A stretch of DNA of 64,000 nt. Source: Pratylenchus scribneri (Eukaryota; Nematoda; Chromadorea; Rhabditida; Pratylenchidae). The notes under the pieces were generated by a model. That model saw only the letters and a list, made by a program, of their open reading frames with translations. It made no database searches and was not told the origin of the DNA. Made by a program: the position numbers and the translations under genes. Where the stretch lies: the NCBI GenBank assembly GCA_030063045.1, contig JAQSEB010000114.1:2852001-2916000 (forward strand), read 5' to 3'. Of the stretch, positions 15,901 to 27,752 are shown piece by piece. The number at the start of each line of letters is the position of its first letter. Position 1 is the stretch's first letter.

Positions 15901-16320
15901 GGCAGAATTGAAGGCAAAAGAACAGCAAATGATGGCAACGGCAACAAATTCTGCAGCAGAACCCGCAAATGTTTTTAAAAATTAAGAACACCGTCGGGAA
16001 AATATGGCATCAACAGAAATTGGGTATCCTGAATCATCCTGCCAACAACAAATTCGAAATGGCCAACAACAGAATTCAATGTATGCATTTACGGTTTAAT
16101 TTATCATTTCGATCGAATCAAAATTTTCTATTAATATTTTTAGTCAAAAATTACATTAAAATTTTTATTTAAAAAACACCGCATTTATCAAATTGTTTTA
16201 ATTTCCCAAAATTTTCAGAAAAATCAACAATACATATTGTGGAGCGGGACCGTGCCCAACACCCGATCAGCAATTGAAAATTCGCCTGCTCAATTGGCCA
16301 CCGATCGAAGGGTAATCAGC
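15901..16320 (+). pseudogene. Remnant exons of an unidentified host gene
   Basis: An intron-like TTATTTCAG ends at 15900. The following DNA reads AELKAKEQQMMATATNSAAE, then shifts frame and reads Gln/Asn-rich sequence. A second acceptor (ATTTTCAG near 16219) precedes a stretch that reads CGAGPCPTPDQQLKIRLLNW and soon stops. The composition looks like the 3' exons of a real gene, but no family is recognised and the frames do not join cleanly. An AATAAA lies near 16425. Confidence 0.35.
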
Positions 16321-16559
16321 CAATCAAATTGCCTCTGCATTTAGCGGTTAGTATGAAACAACGGAGGAAATGATGCCACAATGCTTTGAAGAGATGCAAC
16401 CCACAAATAAATTATTATTACACTAATAAAAATATTGATTCCGTGCCGGTTTCTCCATCCCATTTATTGTTCATTTCCCCTAAAGACCTTTGAATCACTT
16501 AATTAAGTCTTTTGTTATAAATCACTTAAATCCTATCGCCAGCTGAAGTGAGGCGAAAA

Positions 16560-17175
16560 AAGGATTTATTGCCGAATGAAGTGAACCATAAATTTGATGT
16601 GGAAAAATATTATAGAAATTTGGACACTCCTTTATGTACCCGTTTGCACTTCAACAATGGACATTTCGGAAAGGTTAAATATTGTTACTAAAATTATATT
16701 TATTTGCCCTTTTGACGTAACATTGGTTATAGCCGGTCATCAAACGGTAGGAAGAGGTTTTATAATTGTGAATATGTAATTAATTATTATTTTAGATCGA
16801 ATTGGGAATGAATGGTTGTGTGCGGATTGGGTGGTAATGTTCAATTTAAATTTCAATTTCCAATTTCAATCCAATTGGACCGTTCAATTAATTTTACAAT
16901 TTCCCAACTTTCAATGGAATTTCCAATAAAAATAAAATGGTCAAATGATTTGTATTATGGAAGAATTAGCAAATTGGGCACAGTTTTAGTGAGAACATTG
17001 CAAAGTGAATCCGACCAAAAATATTCATGTTTAACTGGTTTGATTTTATTTTTAAAATTAATTCTTTTCCATTCCCTATTAAAATGTGTTGGTTTGAATG
17101 TGACCAATTCAAAGCCAACAATTTGCATTAATAATATGCTCCCGGATGGAACAAATAAATTGGTTATTGAATAAT
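16560..17175 (+). pseudogene. Degenerate biotin-protein ligase (holocarboxylase synthetase) fragment
   Basis: Biotin-protein ligase attaches biotin to carboxylases. Fragments of its catalytic domain are recognisable in order: TSTMDIS near 16658, then VIAGHQTVGRG near 16727, a WLSP-like segment near 16820 in another frame, then IKIKWSNDLYYG near 16930 (the KWPNDxY motif) and VGLNVTNSKPTICIN near 17085. At least two frame changes and a stop interrupt it, and no N-terminal part is visible. I therefore call it a pseudogene or captured fragment. Confidence 0.75.
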
Positions 17176-17454
17176 ATTGGCATTGATTTTGAACAATTTT
17201 GAAGGTTAAATCTAAATTTATTAATTTTATCAAAATAAATTTTAATTGAATTGGCAAACTTTCAAGAAAATGGAAAGGCAGAATTAATTCTAAATTATTA
17301 CAAATTTAGGCATTATCATCGCTTCCTGGACTTGGTCAAACGAATAATTTTAGCTAATTTGTTAAACATACCTTTTCCGAAGGTACAAAGGCTGTAATCA
17401 AATATATATTATTCAAATAAAGAAATGAAGAATTTGAAAGAGAACACCTAAATC

Positions 17455-18650
17455 TTAATCTAAATAGCTCTCTTTAGAACTGTAAATCAATGAATTAAAT
17501 GTTGGATATATGAAGGTTTTCAATTTTATTATGTTGTTTGTATTTTTCTAATTTAATTCAATCAATCTTAACCTAAACGGCTCTCTTTAGAGCTACAAAC
17601 CAATGAGTTAAGCGAAAGAGATTTGGAGATTTTCAATTTTACTATGTTGCTTAAAATGTTTGAATGTAATTTAATTTCTTTCAATCATAATTTTACTGTT
17701 TTATGGATAAATTATTTAATTCAGCATATCTTAATTTCTTCATAAATGATTGTAATGTTCGGAAAGTAGAATGTGCTTTCTATTAAATAAGTTGGATTAT
17801 TCAAAATGTATAGCTGTATTGGCTAAACAAATTAGCCTAAATTTTGACATGGTAATCTATAAATAAAAAATTGACTCACCTTGACCATCGTTCGTCTTTA
17901 AAGATTAACTCATCAGAAAATTAATTAGAATGAAACTCTATAATACACATACATAAAAATCAAGCTTTATCAAGCAAGAAATTTAATGAAAAATAAATAT
18001 GATGAAGAAAAATAACTCCATAAATCATTCACTACTCATTATATTTATGGCACTAAAGAGAGCCATTTGGGTTAGGTTTAGTCTCCTTTGGTACGGCATA
18101 GATATTTGGTAGAACTCCTCCTTTGGCAATGGTGGCACCAGAAAGAATCAGTATTTATTAAATTTGATTTTAATTAAATTATAATTCTTTGTGTTAACCT
18201 TGTCAAATTATCCTCGTTTTGTACACCCGTTGAAAGATGGCACATTGAGTTGCCAACCAATCAAACACCTCCGCTGTCAAATATAAAAAAATGGTGGCCA
18301 AATAGACCGGTAATGTTCGACATAGTGACCTGAATTAAAAATAAATTAACCTTGAATTTTTAAATTCACTTAATATTCATATATATATTTCCTCGGCAAA
18401 TTAATGTAATTTACCTTAGTTAATGAGTATGGAATGTTTGACTACCTGTGAATTTTGATTAGATAGAAAATATTGAAAAAATACTTGCGTAAATGTTTTT
18501 TTGTAGAGAATTCGATAGCCACATTCCTGGCAGTGAATTGGATCCTTTGATCGGATTTTATTTTCCAAATATAATGAAGAAAAATAACTCCACAAATCAT
18601 TCACTTTACTCATTATGATTGTGGCACTAAAGAGAGCCATTTGGGTTATG
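17455..18650. repeat. Dispersed short repeats sharing CTCTCTTTAG ends (MITE-like)
   Basis: GGCTCTCTTTAG-type ends occur in plus orientation near 17467 (AGCTCTCTTTAG) and 17580, and in reverse (CTAAAGAGAGCCATTTGGGTTA) near 18053 and 18627. The two reversed copies extend about 75 bp with strong similarity (AAAAATAACTCC and AAATCATTCACT in both); the two plus copies are about 115 bp apart. The arrangement resembles nested or decayed non-autonomous elements with inverted ends. I cannot fix boundaries or target-site duplications. Confidence 0.45.
18480..18580 (-). pseudogene. RPB12 (RNA polymerase subunit RPABC4) exon fragment
   Basis: The minus strand reads [20 protein letters not shown] followed by YKK. 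This is the diagnostic core of the small zinc-binding subunit shared by RNA polymerases I, II and III. Only the second CxxC of the zinc ribbon is present. The sequence just upstream in gene direction is replaced by one of the dispersed repeats, and the usual basic C-terminus does not follow directly (a GT...CAG intron may begin after it). It is probably a truncated copy, though a repeat-invaded exon of a live gene cannot be excluded. Confidence 0.65.
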
Positions 18651-18924
18651 TACGAGTTTCATTTTTATTTTATAGTCCTAAAAACTTACACAACCTTCCA
18701 TTTTATAAGCATCCTTTCTTGCTATCGATATAATGAATACTTATTTAACCCTCTATATCCCGTTCTCATTATCAAATATCCGTATTAATTTTGTAACTAA
18801 AAATTCTAAAGAATATCTTGTTTAATCTTCTATATTATGTTTTCAGTGTCAAATATTCTTAACCATTTTGTAACTAAATATACTATCTAACCTGAAAAAT
18901 TCGTTTTTTTGCTATCTAATTATA

Positions 18925-19190
18925 TTTCAATTGAAGTAGATAAAATTATTCAATTGGGGATAAAATTCAATTTAGGTAGATATTCAATTGAGGGGATAAT
19001 TTTCAATTGAGGTAGCTAAAATTAATCAATTGAGGGAATAAAATTCGATCGAGGTAGCTAAAATTAATCGATAGAGGGGAATAAAATTCGATTGAGGTAG
19101 CTAAAATTAATCAATTGAGGAGGATACAATTGGATTGAGGTAGCTAAAATAGATGAATTGAGGAAGAAAATAGTATAATAAAAATTCTGA
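18925..19190. repeat. Tandem repeat of about 42 bp beside the polymerase fragment
   Basis: AGGTAGCTAA recurs at about 19010, 19052, 19095 and 19138, each followed by AATTGAGG or AATCGATAG and AATAAAATTC. Weaker copies extend to about 18925. The array ends about 30 bp before the polymerase homology begins. Confidence 0.75.
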
Positions 19191-19221
19191 AGAGAATAAA
19201 ATTCTAAAAAGGATTAAAATT

Positions 19222-20514
19222 CAGGGTACCGAGTACCCAGTCGGTCACCCTGAAGTACATATTTTAAATGAGAATGTGTTGTGGCAAAAACCTGAAGATA
19301 ATCCATACAAAATCGCTCTTCTCAAAGTATTTGTAATACCACCAAGAAAAATCGATATACCTGTACTACCTATGAAGTTTGATGATAGATTGCTCTTCCC
19401 CCTCTGCCGATTATGTTGTCTAAAATATCCTACAGGAGCTGTGATCAGAAACTACTGTTGTGAGCATATTGATCAGGAGAGAGGCTGGATTTCGTCTTGT
19501 ACTTCGATTGAGTTAAATTTCGCTCTGAAAGAGGGTTATAAAGTTAATAAAGTATACAGAGTTTTGGAATTTAAACAAACGGATTCAAAACTTTTTCGTG
19601 GCTACGTTTCCGAATTTTTAGCCATGAAAATTCATGCATCGGGCTTTCCTACTGACATTAAAACAAAGGAAGATGAAGAGAAATATATTAAAGAATGCGA
19701 TGAGAAATTTGGAATAAAAATTGAAAAGAAAAAGATGATCAAAAATAGTGGAAAACGATTCATCGCGAAATTGTGTGCCAATAATTTATGGGGTCGATTT
19801 TCTCTAAAAAATCAATTAGTCAAAACACACATTGTCAATTCTCCGGCAGAATTGAGAGAATTCTTAGAAGATAAAAAAATAGAAGTAAATGCGATAGATT
19901 TTTTAACGGAGGATTCAATTTTGTTAAGTTATGAAGTTAAAAATGAATTTATCGAGGAACATGATTGCTCTAATGTCGTTATAAGCTTATGGACGACTTC
20001 TCAAGCTAGATTGTTTTTACTGGAAGCGATGCAAAAAGTGGTAAGAACAGAAGGATGCGAATTATGCTATTGTGATACTGATTCAATAATATATTCATAC
20101 AGAAGAAACAACAATCCGTTAAAAACAGGGCCTCATCTAGGGGATTTAACGGATGAATACCCTAATAAGGAAATATTGGAGTTCATTTCAGGAGGTGCCA
20201 AGCAATATGGATTGAAGCTCAAGGATAATTCGACTGGAGAAATCACATATAGCTTAAAGTTAAGGGGAATAACACTCAACAACGAAATATTAAAAACAAC
20301 GTTGTGTTATGAGAATTTTAAAGAAAGTGTCCTAAATTATGCCAAATATGGAAGAATCGAAACTATCCCAGTTACTTACAACAGATTTATACGGCCTTCG
20401 ATAAAGAAAGGAGAAATTATATCAAGAAAGATGATAAAAGTTTATAAACCTTTTGTTTCTAAAGGCATATTAGATGGCTATTATATAAGAGATTTTGGTT
20501 TTATTAATTTGTAA
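19222..20514 (+). pseudogene. C-terminal fragment of a Polinton family B DNA polymerase
   Basis: Homology begins at EYPVGHPEV (about 19231), a motif just after the palm motif A region of Polinton polymerases, and continues in one open frame to the stop at 20514. Palm motif B is seen as AKLCANNLWGRF and motif C as YCDTDS, followed by LKLRGITLN and a thumb-like region. The exonuclease, TPR1 region and motif A are missing, and no proper start codon precedes the homology, so it is a 5'-truncated piece. The frame itself is undamaged over about 425 codons, so the truncation is recent or selection has lasted. It faces away from the N-terminal polymerase half at 1-2477. Confidence 0.88.
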
Positions 20515-20624
20515 TTATTATTATATTGTTATTATTATTTTGAAAATAAATTTTTATTTGTATCAGAACATTTAATTTTTGTTATATTTTTATTAGAATA
20601 ATTTACATTTAAAATAATAATAAA

Positions 20625-21050
20625 ATTCCTGACGAATTTCGTAACCTGATGACTCATCAAATTCCTGATTATTTCGTAACTTGATGACTCATCACATTCC
20701 TTACTATTTCGTAAGATGATGACTCATCACATTCCTTACTATTTCGTAAGATGATGACTCATCACACTCCTTACTATTTCGTAACATGATGACAACATTC
20801 CTTACTATTTCGTAACATGATGACTCATCACTATTTCGTAATCTATGACTCATCACTATTTCGTAATCTATGACTCATCACATTCCTTACTATTTCGTAA
20901 TCTATGACTCATCATATATTTCGTAATCTATGACTCATCACATTCCTTACTAATTCGTAACCTGATGACTCATCACATTCCTTACTATTTCGTAATATGA
21001 TGACTCATCAGTCATCCCATTTATTTCGTAACCTAATGATTCATAAATTT
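20625..21050 (+). repeat. Tandem array with TTTCGTAA and ATGACTCATCA
   Basis: About 14 units of 25-36 bp each contain TTACTATTTCGTAA and (G)ATGACTCATCA. TGACTCA is the AP-1/bZIP consensus. It starts about 110 bp after the polymerase fragment's stop. The same words occur in reverse or diverged form at 14.8-15.0 kb in the Polinton. Confidence 0.85.
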
Positions 21051-21238
21051 CCTAATAAAAATGCCGAGATTCATTAAAAATGCCAAGATTCCTGGAGCCA
21101 TGAAATAATACTTCCTGACTTACTACTAAGATCTCTGAATAATTAAAAAATAAAATATCAACTTATTTGTATTTTACATTTAATTATCTTTAATTTATTT
21201 GTAAATTTTAATCATTTCATTTTATATTAGTAGATAGA

Positions 21239-24200
21239 ATGGAATCAACATTACCGAGGCCTGAAGACCATTGCAGAGTACAAATATTAGTGAGTATTTT
21301 ACCCAATTTATGGGAAAATATAAATTTAAAATTGAACAGATAAAGCCAGTTGGTCAATTTCCGGCGACAATTTATGAAAGATTGCTCAAAAAATTAGAGC
21401 AAAAATTGGATCGAGTTGAAGGTTTAAAATTTAAATTGATTTTTAATTAAATTTTAAATAATTTTTAGTTTTAACAAGTCAAAATGTTCGACGTGTTTTA
21501 CTTCTCAAATTCATTTCGGATCCAATCCCAGAATTGACCAGATTCGCCGAATTCCAAGCATTTCGTAAAATTTTTGGCCTAATTTGTATTGGCCAATATA
21601 ATGGTGCTCAATTCAATGCTTCCTCATCTTCGCCTGATCTTTCGCCGCCCACCGAACAAAATGCTCAAAGTCGATTAAGGCGGTCTTCCCTAGCCAAAAT
21701 GCCTTCAATTGATGTGGAAATGGACGAGGATGAAATTTGTTTGGAATCAAAGCAAATGAATATTCTCAAAAAGGAATATCAAAAAATGAAGGTTTAAATT
21801 CGGATCAATAATTTGAATAAATTATTGATTTTTAGCAACAATTCAATGATCAATTGGTCGATTCAAGATGCATTCTTTTTGGCTTTAACACGGTTAAAAT
21901 TTTAATTAATAAATGAATTTTAATGTTTTATTTTTTTAGAGTCAAAATTCCACCGAAATTTTGCCATTTCCTCGTTCCGACGACATTTCATTTTTATTTG
22001 AACAAATTGAAACAATTTCGAAGGAATTACTTCGAAGCATTTATGCAGTTTTGGACAGTAAACGGCTGGACACTTCCTTCGAACGGATGGAAACGCCACC
22101 TTGCTTAATATTGCCGGATGAAGAGAAATATCGAATGGGAGTGGAAAATGTGAAGAGCAAAAATTATAGGTTTTAATAAATTTATTAAATTATTCAATTT
22201 AAATTAATTGAATAGGAAAAAATGCATCGGAAGGCTGAGGAAAAGGATGGCTGATTATGCATTATTGACTGGTTATTTTGAGTTGGCAATGCAATCATAC
22301 CAATCAGCGATTGATTTATTCAAATCCAGCTCAGATTTACTTTGGCTAGCTGGTCTAAATTTAAGCAAATAAATAAAATATAATTTAAATTTAGCCGCAT
22401 TGGAAGGATATTGTTGTTCGGCGATGATGGCAAAATATGGAAAAAATTTGACCCAAACGCAGAGGATGAGCGAAAACAATTCCAATATTTCATTAATTCA
22501 AAGGGCCACAATAAATTCCGCATCAGCAAATACAAATGGAGAAACAAAGTAAAAATAAACAAAATTATTTAAAAAAAATGATTAATAATTTATAGAAATT
22601 CCGGTTCCGGTCATCATCGATATCGATCGGATGAGGCGGCCAAAATAATTGGAAGTGATTTCCATTTAATGCCAAATCCACAAAAAGATGAAAATGATTC
22701 ATTATTGCCATCAAAAAATGAACAAATTGAAAATAATTCACCAAATAATAATAATAATCAATCAACGGAAATGCCAGAACAAAAACGAAAAAATTGGCGA
22801 CAATTACTCAATTTTGACTCATTAAATAATACACAGCAAAATGACGCCAAAAAAATGCAACAAATTATGAAAGTGCATTATGAGAATTTGCCGGTTCCAT
22901 CCGGCGGAATGTCCTCCGCGTCGAGAAGTGCCAGTGCCCAAAATTTGGTAAATTCAAATTCACCAACAACAAATATTCGAACAACGGCAAATTTGGGATC
23001 ACCGAATGGATCACTAAAAACAGCAACTGCGACAAATGCGTCAAAAACAATTTCAAAAGTGGAATTGGCCGACCGCTTTCGGCAATCGCTGGAAAATTAT
23101 GGTCGATTTTCATTCGCCGTAAATGTGGAATATGAATGCATGATGCGGGCAGTCCACCTCCACATTGTCACAAATCAATTCATTGAAGTGGAATCATTTT
23201 TGAGGGAACATACTTGCCGGTTTTTGGATGACAAATTCACTGTATTTAATAATTTTATGAAGTCAAATATTTGTTTGGCCACTGCCGAAGTTTATAATCA
23301 AGTTTAATTTTTAATTTATTTAAAATTAAAAAAAACAATTTAGATTGGTTTTAAACGTAAATTTGCTTTCTTCTTACGGCTTGCCGTCTTTTTCCGATTA
23401 TATACGGACAGCCATTTGGACAATGATTACAAAAAGGTAAATAAAATTAATCAACAAAAGTAATTAAAAAACAATTTTAGGTTTGTCCATATTTAAATGA
23501 AAGTTTGACGGGTTATGGAATTGCATGGAAATTATTGGCAAAAAATAATAAAAATACTGGCAAAAGTTTGAAAGCACAATTCCTAACAAAAATTGGCGCA
23601 TCAAATACATTCTCACTACAAATTAAAGGTTATTTTTATTTGTTTAAATTTTAATTTAATTTTTTAGCTGTCCACGAAGTTTTCACGGTTGCCATGCGCT
23701 CTGGTTTATATGAAATTGCAACTCGTCATCTTTGTTTTATGCTTGAAGTAATCAATCAATAATATTTAATATTAATTTCAATTTTAAGGCATTTTTTGAT
23801 CATTTGGACAAAGCCGCCTCCCTGGCATTGGTTGAGGAATTGAATAAATTGAATCAACAAAATTTGGATAAATTTCATGAATTGGATAAACCAATTTCCA
23901 TGGATTCCTCGCCACCTGTATTTTTGCCTCCACTCCAATTCACTCGATTTCCAACATTAAAGTAAACCAATTTGAATTAAATTAATTCATTTAATATTAA
24001 TTTTAGAGATATCCAATTACTTCCACATCCGGCCCATTTGGCGCCAACAATCATTGAAACATCCTCACTTCACACAAAAATATTCATTTATTCACCATTC
24101 CAAAATCGATTCAAGGACAAAAGTAAATTACTAAAATTAAATCAACCAAAAATTCCCAATTTTTGTAGAAGAAGTTCATTGGGTTGTGAATTGTGCCACC

Positions 24201-27200
24201 GGTGTTTCTTTGAAGGCCGAAAATCCACTTCCAATTGAATTGGTTGTGAATAATTTGGTTTTGTTGACGGAAGGATGCGAATTTGAGGCAATTCCAATTC
24301 GATTAAATTTGCCATATTGCTATGAGCCATGTGTGGATCCAACAAAAAATATTATCAAATTGTTGGGAGTACCCAGGTTAATTAATTAAATTAATCGATT
24401 CGAGTTGACTAGATCGCTGGTCTAGAAAAAACCATTGAACCGTTATATTATAATCTTTTCGCAAATTAAATAATACCCAATTTAATAGGTCTGTTGGCAC
24501 TCTCAAAATTATTGGATATTCCTGTGAAGTTTTGGGATGCAAAAATGTTTGCAAATTCCCAACCCAAAATGAACCAAAACAATACACGGTTCGGGTTCTT
24601 CCACATTTGCCACTTCTTCACGTGGAAACTTCACTGAAACGTGTCCCAACATTGAGTGAAAATCCAAATGAGGCAATCGCAGAAGTTTGTGTATTTTCCG
24701 GACAAAGGTTTAATCAATGGAAAATAATTAAATTAAATAATTAATTATTATTTAGTTTTATTCATACAATTACATTGTACAATTCAAGTGAATTGATTGG
24801 CATTAAAAATATTACAGTTAAAATTCAACAATCAAAGGTTTACATTAAAAAAATCGATAAAACTAATCAATATTAATTTTAGGTTGCCGCTGGTCCAAAA
24901 CTTCTTAAAATTGTCAACGAAAATCCAACAAATGTTGAGGAATTTGACTATCAAATTTGCGATTTGGCACCAGGAGAGAGGCGAAAAATGGACATTTTAA
25001 TATTTGGAATTGACCCAACAACGGCAACACCGTCCGAAAAAACATCAATTGAACAAAAAGAAAATAAATCCGGTGGAGAGGAACAGAAAGTATATGTGAG
25101 GCGGCCAACTTCGATGAGTTTAATGACAACGGACAGTGGCTTACCCGAAACATTCACTGCTGGATTATCAACAAGGGAAGAGAGTAGCAAATATGAAGAA
25201 ATATCCACCAAAATTGGAACAACAAAACAACATTTTGTGGAACATTCCGCATCGACGCCACTTTTGGAACAATCGGTGGAAGATGAAGTGGACTCCTCAT
25301 CCATTCATGATCTCATTCCATATACAGGGGTAAATATTAACAAAAGGAGTATGATATTTATTTTGTCAAAAACAAATATTGAAAATATCGAAAAATGATT
25401 TACGGTTTGTCCTACATCCTCGGATCATATACCCAATAGGAGGGAACTAGTCAAACACATCGAATTCGAATGGTATATAATTTTTCACTGGTTGATCAAA
25501 AATTAAGGTTATTAAACCGGTTTAAACTAATTTTGGTTTTGGGGTTCAAAACTAATAAGATGGAATGGTTAAACTTAAAGTTAGACTAGAGCAATATGCT
25601 TCAAAAATTTTACTTTTTACTAGAAATTTTAATAGAATGTATGAAAATGCATATGACAATCAAGCCAGAAAAAAATATTTTCATCGGAGAGGGTTCGAAC
25701 CCGGGACCTCAATTTTGCAAAAAAAGCATCAACACACTAAGCTAAAAATGTCGTTTTTAATTAGCCGGTCAAATATTCTTTATAAACCTAACCAGCGTAA
25801 ATCAAAAGAGCAATAAAAATAAATTGCCAAAAGCAATAGTGTTGCCAAACTTAATAAACCAAATAATTATCAAACGACTTGTCGAGATTTTTCGCTTGGG
25901 CTTACGGTTTTGGGGGTCTTGAACAAACCGTTTAACCCTTCAATTTTCAATATTTTTTCGCCTAATTAAATATCCCCTATCAAAATTTATATTTTTGGGC
26001 GATAATCAAACATCAATTTTCAGCGTTTATTGAGTGCCGAATTTGCCTTCACTTACATTGCCGATTTGAAACCGGAAAAGGAAGGCGAAGAATATATGCG
26101 TTTTTCCAAACTTCCAATGGCTATAACAATTGTGCCGGCAGTGAGTGTTTCGAATTGGCATATTTTGGCCGGTGACAGTCCATTCTCTCGATATATTGTC
26201 ATCGATGTCCTGAATCAAATTGACAGTGAAGCAGAATTGAGTTACGGACAAGAACAACGGAAAATTACGGTTCAACCAAAGGAAATGTGCAGGTATTAGA
26301 CCGAAAAATATAAGAAATAATGGTCGCATAATTTCAGAGTTCCATTGCTTTGTGCCTGCTGTACAAAAATAAAATCAATTGCATTTCAACGGGTAACGCA
26401 AAGGGCCTCACATATGATGCAAATGCAAGAAATTGAACGACTTCGACGGACAATTGAAAAACACGTCGTGAAACATTTGGAAATCCACTGGACAATTCCA
26501 CAATTGAATGTAAATATTACATAGTTTAATTTAATATTAATTATTTTTATTATTTAGCTGAATGGACAAGTCCCAATGGGCTCTTTGCTCTCATCAGTTT
26601 CATTTTTACGGCAATTGGTTTTGCCTTCATTGACAATTAGTAAAATTATTTTAACATTTATTAATTAATTTTATGATTATTCAGCAATGAATGTTAGTCA
26701 AAAATCGAATAATATGACTGCTGTGGATGGTGGCGGCGATATAAATGTTCGAATTGGTGAATTACTCAACATTGAAGTGCTTCTCTATTATTCAATTAGC
26801 GGTAATTTTTTTAAATAAATTAAATATTTGCTAACAAAGGCCAGTTTCTGGTCGTGTTCTCTTGTTCGAAATACCTTATTTAGTCTAGAAATTTTCATTA
26901 GAATGCATAAAAATGATAAACAAGCCCGCAAAAAAACATTAGTCCCGGAGAGGATTCCAACCCGCAACCTAAATTTTTGAAACTGATGGGTAACCATTCG
27001 AGCCAAAGATGCTTGCCTTAAAATTTTACGAAAATCTCTTAAACCCAACTCTTATCCTCCAAATTTCAGGCACACTGACCGGAGATTTAAGCTTGGATTG
27101 CTATCAAGATTTACAAAACAATCGACCACCGATTGAATGTTCAAACAATTTGCTCATTTTGGGCCAAAATTCAATGTCATTTTCAATTGAAGGAATCAAG

Positions 27201-27478
27201 GAATTGGCATTTTATGATGAAGAAAATGACAATGAAGAAAATGACGAAGAGGAGGAAGTGGAAATTTGCTCAATGGACGAAAAGAAAACGGGTCATCAAT
27301 ACAAAGCGAAATTTTCCGTTGCTTTTTGCTATGAAGGAATTTATAAAATCAATCCGAGAATTATGAATTTGAGGGTCAAGGGAGCGGATGAATTCTTCCA
27401 AGGCCAGCAAATAACGACTCTCACTGAAGAAGACATTTTCAAGCCAGCGCTTTCCTTCACCGTGATAAATAAATTATA
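21239..27478 (+). CDS. trpp-9: TRAPPC9/Trs120, TRAPP II complex subunit
   Basis: TRAPP II is a Golgi exchange factor for Rab11/Ypt31-type GTPases, and TRAPPC9 is one of its large specific subunits. The start MESTLPRPEDHCRVQILIKP (with the first intron removed), then RVLLLKFISDPIPE and FQAFRKIFGLICIGQYN, match the N-terminus of the family. TPR-like helices (YECMMRAVHLHIVTNQFIEV) are followed by Ig-like beta domains (ELVVNNLVLLTEGCEFEAIP; INPRIMNLRVKG) as expected. The gene has roughly 18-20 short exons with introns of about 45-60 bp. Two much longer introns (around 25.33-26.02 kb and 26.80-27.07 kb) carry SINE-like insertions. The reading frame ends at TAA 27478. Exon boundaries in the middle are approximate. 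Confidence 0.88.
25560..25770 (-). mobile_element. tRNA-derived SINE-like element in a TRAPPC9 intron
   Basis: On the minus strand TAGCTTAGTGTGTTGATGC resembles an RNA polymerase III A box, and GGGTTCGAACCC about 30 bp later is a near-perfect B box. The part after the tRNA-like head (to about 25560) is shared with a second copy at 26.8-27.0 kb. The head looks like a tRNA without a clean acceptor stem, as in SINEs. Confidence 0.6.
26820..27015 (-). mobile_element. Second, decayed SINE-like copy in a TRAPPC9 intron
   Basis: It matches the copy at 25560-25770 over the AGAAATTTT...AGAATG, CAAGCC and GAGAGG segments. On the minus strand the A-box-like TTGGCTCGAATGGTT and the altered B box GGGTTGGAATCC are still visible. 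It lies in the same orientation as the first copy, against the host gene. Confidence 0.55.
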
Positions 27479-27752
27479 AAAGAATTCCCTCTTATTTTAT
27501 ATTGTACATTTCCATGCAAATGTGTATCCTCATTATTTATACGCAAATTATGCCTAGACAGAAATTCTATTATTTTATTATTTAAGAGAAGAAATAAAAT
27601 TGATGAATCTCTTGTTGAATTTACACATTTATTCAAAAAAGTAAAATAGAATTTACAATAGTCATGAATAACAAAAATTAGGAAAATAAATTTTTGTGTG
27701 AAAGGAAGGGACTGCCCAACAACCAATTAAAAAAAAGTATCACAATAATCAA

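Noticed and set aside
25680..25760. Functional tRNA gene on the minus strand
   Set aside because: A- and B-box sequences are good, but I could not pair an acceptor stem or a normal anticodon arm, and a second decayed copy shows it is a SINE-type repeat.
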